This document shows, piece by piece, positions 1 to 5,179 of a DNA stretch of 5,179 bases. This stretch comes from an uncultured Lachnospiraceae bacterium. GTDB taxonomy: Bacteria > Bacillota > Clostridia > Lachnospirales > Lachnospiraceae. The notes under the pieces were generated by a model. It did no database searches. It saw only the letters and a list, made by a program, of their open reading frames with translations, and was not told the origin of the DNA. Numbering within the stretch: the stretch's first letter is position 1; every line of letters starts with the position of its first letter. A program made the position numbers and the translations under genes. The stretch spans positions 1 through 5,179 of the forward strand of contig CADBTX010000325.1 of the NCBI GenBank assembly GCA_902797705.1, in the 5' to 3' direction.

Positions 1-1
1 C

Positions 2-1133
<1,132 letters not shown>

Positions 1134-1135
<2 letters not shown>

Positions 1136-1173
1136 TCAAAGCCTTCCCCTTTAGGGGAGAGACCGTGTAAAGG
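1134..1173 (+). repeat. Hairpin repeat, copy 1 (degenerate, 3'-truncated)
   Basis: A 25-bp stretch at 1134-1158 is repeated exactly at 1174-1198, giving a 40-bp tandem period. The core is an inverted repeat, CCTTCCCCT / AGGGGAGAG, which pairs imperfectly around a TT centre. After it, GACCGTGTAA resembles GACCGCGTAA of copy 2, but the second hairpin's right arm and the GGATGAGG end are missing, so this copy is truncated or decayed. Its first two bases are part of the gyrB stop codon. No transposase is present. It resembles short palindromic non-autonomous repeats found in intergenic regions of Clostridia; that family link is from general knowledge and was not checked. Confidence 0.8.
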
Positions 1174-1226
1174 AATCAAAGCCTTCCCCTTTAGGGGAAG
1201 GGGGACCGCGTAAGCGGTGGATGAGG
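1174..1226 (+). repeat. Hairpin repeat, copy 2 (most complete copy)
   Basis: This copy has two successive hairpins. The first is a 9-bp perfect stem, CCTTCCCCT (1182-1190) with AGGGGAAGG (1193-1201). The second is a 5-bp stem, ACCGC (1205-1209) with GCGGT (1214-1218), closed by GTAA, a GNRA-type tetraloop in RNA. The copy ends in GGATGAGG (1219-1226). Neither hairpin is followed by a T-run, so it is not an intrinsic terminator, but it would fold in the gyrB-gyrA mRNA. It may act as an RNA-stability or processing element; that is inference. The end sequence doubles as the gyrA ribosome binding site. Confidence 0.85.
1220..1226 (+). promoter_or_regulatory. gyrA ribosome binding site supplied by the repeat
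   Basis: GATGAGG ends 5 nt before ATG 1232, and its GAGG core can pair with the 3' end of 16S rRNA. This selects ATG 1232 rather than the in-frame GTG at 1217, which lies inside the repeat and has no suitable upstream purine-rich site. The same bases form the conserved 3' end of the repeat, and the second repeat hairpin ends just 1 nt upstream. Confidence 0.7.
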
Positions 1227-1231
1227 TAATA

Positions 1232-3721
1232 ATGGAAGAGAACACATTCGACCGTATTAACGAAGTAGATTTAAAGCAGACCATGGAGTCCTCATATATA
1301 GACTATGCCATGAGCGTTATCGCAGCCAGGGCACTGCCTGATGTCAGGGACGGACTAAAGCCGGTACAGCGAAGGATACTGTACTCCATGATAGAATTGA
1401 ATAACGGTCCTGACAAACCTCACAGAAAATGTGCGCGTATCGTCGGTGATACCATGGGTAAATACCATCCCCACGGAGACAGCTCAATTTACGGCTCCCT
1501 GGTAAATATGGCTCAGGACTGGTCCATGCGCTATTGCCTGGTGGACGGACACGGAAACTTCGGATCCGTAGACGGAGATGGTGCTGCGGCCATGCGATAC
1601 ACGGAGGCCAGGCTTTCAAAGATCTCGATGGAGATGCTGGCTGATATCAATAAGGATACCGTGGATTTCATTCCAAACTTTGATGAGACTGAAACGGAGC
1701 CTACGGTACTTCCTGCCAGATTCCCTAATCTTTTAGTGAACGGTACTACAGGTATAGCGGTTGGAATGGCCACAAACATCCCTCCCCACAACCTTCGCGA
1801 GATAATAGATGCAGTAAGGCTTCTTATCGACAACAAGGTAAATGAAGACAGGGATACTGATATCACTGAGCTTTTACGCATAGTAAAGGGACCGGATTTT
1901 CCCACAGGCGGCACTATCCTCGGAAACAGAGGAATAGAGGAAGCCTATCGTACCGGCCGCGGAAAAGTGGTAGTAAGGGCTGTCACGGATATAGAGACCA
2001 TGGATAACGGTAAGTCCAGGATCATCGTGACAGAGCTTCCCTATCTTGTAAATAAGGCAAAACTCTTAAAGAACATCGCCGATCTTGTAAAGGATAAAAA
2101 GATAGACGGCATTACCGACCTTCGGGATGAATCCGACAGGGAAGGCATGCGGGTAGTTATAGAACTTAGAAGGGATGTAAACGCAAATATCATCCTGAAC
2201 CAGCTTTATAAACATACCCAGCTGCAGGACAGCTTTGGTATCATCATGCTGGCCCTTGTAAATAATGAGCCCCATATACTGAACCTTCTGGAGATGCTTA
2301 AATGCTACCTTCTGCACCAGGAAGATGTGGTAAGACGCCGCACTCAGTTTGATCTGAATAAGGCAGAGGAAAGGGCCCATATCTTAGAGGGACTCCTCAA
2401 AGCCATAGATACGATCGATGAGGTTATAAGGCTTATAAGATCCAGCAAGACAGTAGCGGAAGCGAAGGAAAAACTGATCGAATTCCTTCAGATCGACGAC
2501 GCCCAGGCTCAGGCAATAGTTGAAATGAGGCTTCGCGCCCTTGCCGCATTGGAGAGAGAAAAACTCCAGAACGAGTTTGACGAACTGCAGAAAAAGATCG
2601 CTGAATATAAGGAGATACTGGGGGATCCGAAGAGGCTTCTCATGGTCATACGTGATGAAATCTCTGTAATCTATGAAAAGTACGGCGATGACAGAAAGAC
2701 CTCCATTGGTTTTGATGCCTTTGATATTTCCATGGAGGATATGATACCCAGGGAAAATACGGTTCTCGCCATGACCAGCCTTGGTTATATCAAGAGGATG
2801 TCTGTTGATAACTTCTCAGCTCAGAACAGAGGAGGCCGGGGAATAAAGGGCATCACCACCATAGAGAACGACTATATCGAAGATCTGCTAATGACCAACA
2901 CGCATAACTACGTGATGTTCTTTACGAATCTGGGAAGGGTATACAGGCTGAAGGCTTATGAAATACCGGAGGGATCCAGAAACGCCAGAGGTACCGCCAT
3001 TGTTAATCTTTTGCAGCTTTCACCGGAGGAAAAGATCACAGCGACCATACCCATAAAGGATTTCGAAGAAGACAGATATCTCTTTATGGTAACAAAGAAA
3101 GGTATTGTAAAGAAGACCAGGGCAAAGGAATTTGCGAACGTCCGGAAGAACGGATTATTTGCCATCAATTTAAGAGATGATGACGAGCTGGTGGAAGTAA
3201 AGCATATCTGCACGGGTGAAGATATCTTTATCGTGACCAGATACGGCATGTGCATAAGGTTTAAGGAGAGCGATGTCAGAAATACCGGCCGCTCCGCCAT
3301 GGGCGTCATCGGTGTTAACCTTATCGATAGTGATGATGTGGTGGGGATGCAGCTTAAGAGTCAGGGAGAGGCGCTGCTTCTCGTTACAGAACACGGAATA
3401 GGAAAGAGGACCGCTCTGGAAGAATTCCATGTACAGAGAAGAGGCGGCAAGGGCGTCAAGTGCTATAAGATCACTGAAAAGACAGGAGATGTGATAGGTG
3501 TCAAGGCTGTTAATCCCGATCATGAGGTAATGCTGATAACGGATGCAGGGGTGATAATCCAGATCAGGGCCAATGATATTTCGCAGTTAAGCCGTATCAC
3601 AATGGGCGTAAAACTCATGAACCTGGATGATGGCGTGAGAGTGGCAAAGGTAGCCAAGGTAAGAGAAAAGCTGTCTGATGGTCACGATGAGATAGAAGAA
3701 GAAGATGTAGAAGGAAAATAA
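1232..3721 (+). CDS. gyrA: DNA gyrase subunit A, complete
   Basis: GyrA is the DNA cleavage-rejoining and wrapping subunit of gyrase. The 829-residue product is normal in length. The N-terminal winged-helix domain contains [18 protein letters not shown] (34-51), KYHPHGDSS (77-85) and [11 protein letters not shown] (118-128), with the active-site Tyr at 123. The tower and coiled-coil region follows, including a heptad-rich stretch near 445-480. The C-terminal beta-pinwheel begins near 509. It has a GyrA box QNRGGRG (531-537) in the first blade and a second box-like QRRGGKG (735-741) in a late blade, then an acidic tail ([11 protein letters not shown]). The GyrA boxes and the gyrB neighbour favour GyrA over ParC. 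ATG 1232 was chosen from the GATGAGG site 5 nt upstream; GTG 1217 would add five residues. In the quinolone region, Ser84 matches E. coli Ser83, but Gly88 stands where E. coli has Asp87. Transcription converges on the fumarase genes. Confidence 0.98.
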   Translation: MEENTFDRINEVDLKQTMESSYIDYAMSVIAARALPDVRDGLKPVQRRILYSMIELNNGPDKPHRKCARIVGDTMGKYHPHGDSSIYGSLVNMAQDWSMRYCLVDGHGNFGSVDGDGAAAMRYTEARLSKISMEMLADINKDTVDFIPNFDETETEPTVLPARFPNLLVNGTTGIAVGMATNIPPHNLREIIDAVRLLIDNKVNEDRDTDITELLRIVKGPDFPTGGTILGNRGIEEAYRTGRGKVVVRAVTDIETMDNGKSRIIVTELPYLVNKAKLLKNIADLVKDKKIDGITDLRDESDREGMRVVIELRRDVNANIILNQLYKHTQLQDSFGIIMLALVNNEPHILNLLEMLKCYLLHQEDVVRRRTQFDLNKAEERAHILEGLLKAIDTIDEVIRLIRSSKTVAEAKEKLIEFLQIDDAQAQAIVEMRLRALAALEREKLQNEFDELQKKIAEYKEILGDPKRLLMVIRDEISVIYEKYGDDRKTSIGFDAFDISMEDMIPRENTVLAMTSLGYIKRMSVDNFSAQNRGGRGIKGITTIENDYIEDLLMTNTHNYVMFFTNLGRVYRLKAYEIPEGSRNARGTAIVNLLQLSPEEKITATIPIKDFEEDRYLFMVTKKGIVKKTRAKEFANVRKNGLFAINLRDDDELVEVKHICTGEDIFIVTRYGMCIRFKESDVRNTGRSAMGVIGVNLIDSDDVVGMQLKSQGEALLLVTEHGIGKRTALEEFHVQRRGGKGVKCYKITEKTGDVIGVKAVNPDHEVMLITDAGVIIQIRANDISQLSRITMGVKLMNLDDGVRVAKVAKVREKLSDGHDEIEEEDVEGK

Positions 3722-3733
3722 GCTGCCACCGGT

Positions 3734-3765
3734 AAGGTGTCATGGCGAAGCCATGACGGATGAGG
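3734..3765 (+). repeat. Hairpin repeat, partial copy 3 at the convergent gene junction
   Basis: AAGG is followed by a perfect 8-bp stem, GTCATGGC (3739-3746) with GCCATGAC (3750-3757), loop GAA, then GGATGAGG (3758-3765). This matches the 3' half of copy 2 (AAGG, hairpin, GGATGAGG) in the same orientation. The stem sequence differs from copy 2 on both arms, so base pairing is kept while sequence is not. The 5' hairpin is replaced by a weak CACC/GGTG stem (3727-3739). The copy fills the gyrA-fumB junction and reaches into the fumB reading frame, providing its stop codon. Confidence 0.75.
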
Positions 3766-4288
3766 ACTCGTAGATATCATTTCCTTCAGGATCTATAACC
3801 ACTATACAGGGAAGATCTTCTACAGTAAGTTTTCTGATAGCTTCAGTTCCGAGGTCGTCATAAGCGATGACCTCGGATTTTTTTATGCATCTGGAAAGCA
3901 GCGCACCGGCACCCCCTATTGCTGCAAAGTAGACCGCTTTATTCCTAACTATAGCCTCATGTACTTCCGGGGAACGCTTTCCCTTTCCAAGCATTCCAAG
4001 GAGACCCAGATCCAAAAGACGGGGAGTGTATTTATCCATCCGGCTTGCGGTAGTGGGACCGGCGCTTCCTATGGGACGGCCGGGTCTCGCGGGACTGGGT
4101 CCCATGTAATATATCACCTGCCCCCTGATATCAAAGGGAAGGGGCTCATTGCCATCAAGAGCCTCATCCATCCTCTTATGGGCGGCATCTCTGGCAGTGT
4201 AAATGGTACCGGAAATAAAGACCTTATCTCCGGCCTTTAATTTTTCAACCATATTTTTTTCCAAGGGTGCGTTTAATCTGTATTCCAT
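3740..4288 (-). CDS. fumB: Class I fumarate hydratase, beta subunit (Fe-S hydro-lyase C-terminal domain)
   Basis: This is the beta subunit of the two-subunit class I fumarase, which converts malate and fumarate reversibly in the cytoplasm together with the alpha subunit encoded upstream. The 182-residue product is near family size and corresponds to the C-terminal domain of single-chain FumA. Visible motifs are GDKVFISGTIYTARDAAHKR (20-39), GPTTASRMDKY (77-87, a substrate-site motif), GKGKRS (101-106), GGAGALLS (125-132) and YDDLGTEA (143-150). The start ATG is at 4286-4288. The TGA stop (3740-3742) and residues 175-182 (SSSVMASP) are encoded by the hairpin repeat, so the extreme C-terminus looks acquired. 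An intrinsic terminator for the opposite strand lies under codons 135-147. L-tartrate dehydratase beta (TtdB) is homologous and cannot be ruled out by sequence alone. The symbol follows the alpha/beta naming, not E. coli FumB. Confidence 0.93.
   Translation of the reverse strand: MEYRLNAPLEKNMVEKLKAGDKVFISGTIYTARDAAHKRMDEALDGNEPLPFDIRGQVIYYMGPSPARPGRPIGSAGPTTASRMDKYTPRLLDLGLLGMLGKGKRSPEVHEAIVRNKAVYFAAIGGAGALLSRCIKKSEVIAYDDLGTEAIRKLTVEDLPCIVVIDPEGNDIYESSSVMASP
3849..3884 (+). terminator. Intrinsic terminator for gyrA, antisense inside fumB
   Basis: CCGAGGTCGTC (3849-3859) pairs with GATGACCTCGG (3866-3876), an 11-bp stem with one G-U wobble and a 6-nt loop (ATAAGC). One A follows, then seven T (3878-3884). 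Read on the + strand this is a textbook rho-independent terminator, 127 nt after the gyrA stop, giving a 3' UTR of about 163 nt. It lies wholly inside fumB, where the complementary strand encodes IKKSEVIAYDDLG; the T-run is the complement of ATA AAA AAA. No better plus-strand terminator is seen between gyrA and this point. Confidence 0.75.
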
Positions 4289-4292
4289 AGTA

Positions 4293-4298
4293 TCCCCC
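4293..4298 (-). promoter_or_regulatory. Probable ribosome binding site of fumB
   Basis: On the minus strand GGGGGA ends 4 nt before ATG 4288. The spacing is short and the core is G-rich rather than GGAGG, so it is a plausible but not strong site. It supports translation of fumB from its own site and not by coupling to fumA, whose stop lies 125 bp upstream. Confidence 0.5.
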
Positions 4299-4301
4299 GT
4301 T

Positions 4302-4395
4302 ATGTTTCACGTTTTAGATACAGTTATTAACAAAATGTTGACAAGTTGTGGATAAATAAAACTAAATATTGTGGTATACCCCGGTTGTGAAACAT
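4302..4395. repeat. Inverted 9-bp repeat with parS-like half-sites
   Basis: ATGTTTCAC (4302-4310) and GTGAAACAT (4387-4395) are perfect inverted copies whose inner ends lie 76 bp apart. The left copy continues as TGTTTCACGT, the first ten bases of the ParB site TGTTTCACGTGAAACA (consensus from general knowledge); over 16 bases it matches at 12. The right copy matches only the second half. The spacing is long for an RNA hairpin, so paired protein-binding sites are more plausible. The right copy overlaps the possible TATAAT by two bases. Confidence 0.45.
4324..4355. promoter_or_regulatory. Candidate DnaA-box cluster
   Basis: TGTGGATAA at 4347-4355 is the exact complement of the consensus DnaA box TTATCCACA. 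TGTTGACAA at 4336-4344 is the complement of TTGTCAACA (7/9), and TTATTAACA at 4324-4332 on the plus strand differs from TTATNCACA at one base. Their centres are 11 and 12 bp apart, about one helical turn, so they would face the same side of the DNA. AT-rich sequence follows (4352-4370). It could be a DnaA-responsive control site for fumB or a secondary DnaA-binding site near the origin; a full oriC is not supported by so short a cluster. Confidence 0.5.
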
Positions 4396-4413
4396 TATAT
4401 GGGATATGAGACT

Positions 4414-5179
4414 TCATACCCCTATAGTAACTGAAATATGCCGGTTTACATGGCAGCAGATATTTACCGCCACGGGAAGCCCTGCAATGTGTGTGGGGTA
4501 GGTATTGATATTTACCGCAAGGGCGGTGGTACTGCCCCCTAACCCGCCGGGGCCGATGCCGGTTTTGTTTATCTCTTTCAGGAGTTCATCCTCCAGTTTA
4601 TGGATATGCTCCAGGGGTGAAGGCTCTCCGACTTTCCGGGTAAGAGCTTCCTTAGCCATGATAGCGGCTTTTTCAAAATCTCCGCCTATACCCACTCCTA
4701 CGACCATGGGAGGACAGGCATTTGGACCAGCGTCCCTGACAGCAGTCAGCACTGCCTCCTTTACGCCCTCCACCCCTTGGGCGGGCTTAAGCATAAAGAC
4801 ACGGCTCATGTTTTCACTTCCGAATCCCTTGGGAGCCAGAGTGATCCGGACCTTATCTCCGGGAACGATCTTTTCATGGATTATGGCAGGAGTATTGTCC
4901 CCGGTATTTTCCCGGATGAAAGGATCCTTTACCACACTCTTTCTTAAGTATCCCTCCGTATAGCCCTTCCTTACGCCCTCGTTTACTGCCTCTGTCAGGT
5001 CCCCGCCGGTCAGATGCACGTCCTGGCCGATCTCCAGAAAAACCACTGCCATTCCGGTGTCCTGACAAATGGGGATCATGTCTTCTCCTGCGATCTTCAG
5101 GTTATCCTGAAGCTGGGAAAGGATGTCCCGGGCCAGAGGGGAGGTCTCATTTTCCGAGGCCTTATCCAGAGCGGCTTTC
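4414..5179 (-). CDS. fumA: Class I fumarate hydratase, alpha subunit (5'-truncated by the window edge)
   Basis: This subunit carries the [4Fe-4S] cluster of the two-subunit class I fumarase and acts with the beta subunit encoded downstream. The frame stays open to the right edge, so the methionine codon at 5077-5079 is internal. About 254 residues are visible of an expected 280 or so, and only the first 25 or so seem to be missing. The three cluster-binding cysteine positions of the family are present: IPICQDTG, GPNACPPM and VNICCH. Other family motifs are ENTGDNTPA, LAPKGFGSENMSR, VGVGIGGDFEKAA and GIGPGGLGGSTTALAV. The C-terminus (CCHVNRHISVTIGV) looks native. The family also contains L-tartrate dehydratase alpha (TtdA); fumarase is the more probable role in a Clostridia-like genome, but substrate cannot be proven here. 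The symbol follows the alpha/beta naming, not E. coli FumA. Confidence 0.93.
   Translation of the reverse strand, partial: KAALDKASENETSPLARDILSQLQDNLKIAGEDMIPICQDTGMAVVFLEIGQDVHLTGGDLTEAVNEGVRKGYTEGYLRKSVVKDPFIRENTGDNTPAIIHEKIVPGDKVRITLAPKGFGSENMSRVFMLKPAQGVEGVKEAVLTAVRDAGPNACPPMVVGVGIGGDFEKAAIMAKEALTRKVGEPSPLEHIHKLEDELLKEINKTGIGPGGLGGSTTALAVNINTYPTHIAGLPVAVNICCHVNRHISVTIGV

Larger units (their letters stand above)
4289..4413. other. AT-rich spacer between fumA and fumB
   Basis: These 125 bp separate two subunit genes that are commonly nearly adjacent in this family. No open reading frame or intrinsic terminator is seen. The spacer holds a DnaA-box-like cluster, an inverted pair of 9-mers, a palindromic GGTATACC (4373-4380) and the fumB ribosome binding site. 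An exact TATAAT on the minus strand (complement of 4394-4399) could be a -10 for fumB, but no recognisable -35 stands 16-19 bp upstream of it, so a separate fumB promoter is only a weak suggestion. Confidence 0.6.

Noticed and set aside
1217..1231. GTG 1217 as the gyrA start
   Set aside because: It lies in the right arm of the repeat hairpin, has no suitable upstream binding site, and ATG 1232 has GATGAGG 5 nt upstream and gives a normal GyrA N-terminus.
1344..3523. Five antisense open frames of 91-127 residues under gyrA
   Set aside because: They mirror a strongly conserved gene, show no family motifs and have no credible ribosome binding sites; they are reading-frame shadows.
3739..3757. 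Repeat hairpin as an intrinsic terminator
   Set aside because: The 8-bp stem is not followed by a T-run on the plus strand, and on the minus strand only a distant, interrupted T-rich stretch follows; the hairpin at 3849-3876 is far better for gyrA.
3959..4240. Plus-strand open frame opposite fumB
   Set aside because: It lies fully within the conserved fumarase beta gene and its product looks like antisense translation.
4338..4368. Plus-strand promoter with an exact TTGACA
   Set aside because: The only -10-like hexamer (TAAATA, 4363-4368) is poor and 19 bp away, the transcript would be antisense to fumA, and TTGACA is explained by the DnaA-like box TGTTGACAA.
4289..4413. A full replication origin
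   Set aside because: One perfect and two imperfect boxes in 125 bp, with no dnaA or dnaN in the window, are too little to call oriC.
4505..4963. Plus-strand open frame of 152 residues opposite fumA
   Set aside because: It is covered by conserved fumarase alpha motifs on the other strand, and its Pro/Ser-rich product is typical of an antisense shadow.

Overview
The window looks like a chromosomal segment from a low- to mid-GC Gram-positive anaerobe of the class Clostridia, most likely a Lachnospiraceae-like bacterium. That placement is an inference from four things: the short Gram-positive form of GyrB, the gyrB-gyrA order, a two-subunit oxygen-labile class I fumarase, and a small palindromic repeat whose copies end in GGATGAGG. 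No rRNA, tRNA, transposase, phage gene or CRISPR array is visible.

Layout. (1) Positions 2-1135 (+) hold the C-terminal 377 residues of DNA gyrase subunit B; the start lies to the left of the window. (2) Positions 1136-1231 are a 96-bp spacer built almost entirely from two tandem copies of a hairpin-forming repeat. The last bases of the second copy appear to serve as the gyrA ribosome binding site. (3) Positions 1232-3721 (+) hold a complete gyrA. (4) Another partial copy of the repeat covers the convergent junction at 3734-3765 and supplies the stop codon and last residues of the next gene. (5) Positions 3740-4288 (-) hold the fumarase beta subunit. Antisense to it, at 3849-3884, lies a textbook intrinsic terminator that would end the gyrA transcript. 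(6) Positions 4289-4413 are a 125-bp AT-rich spacer with one perfect and two imperfect DnaA boxes at 11-12 bp spacing, flanked by inverted 9-mers that match half of the ParB site parS. (7) Positions 4414-5179 (-) hold most of the fumarase alpha subunit, whose start lies to the right of the window.

How the genes work together. GyrB (ATPase and TOPRIM) and GyrA (cleavage and wrapping) form the A2B2 gyrase that introduces negative supercoils. They lie in one direction and are probably co-transcribed, although the spacer is highly structured. The alpha and beta fumarase subunits together form one [4Fe-4S] hydro-lyase that interconverts malate and fumarate. They are transcribed toward gyrA, so the two operons converge.

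The coding content is ordinary housekeeping. The unusual material is in the non-coding layer: a repeat reused as ribosome binding site and as protein terminus, a terminator hidden inside conserved codons of the opposing gene, and replication/segregation-like motifs in the fumarase spacer. These are sequence observations; their functions are inferred.
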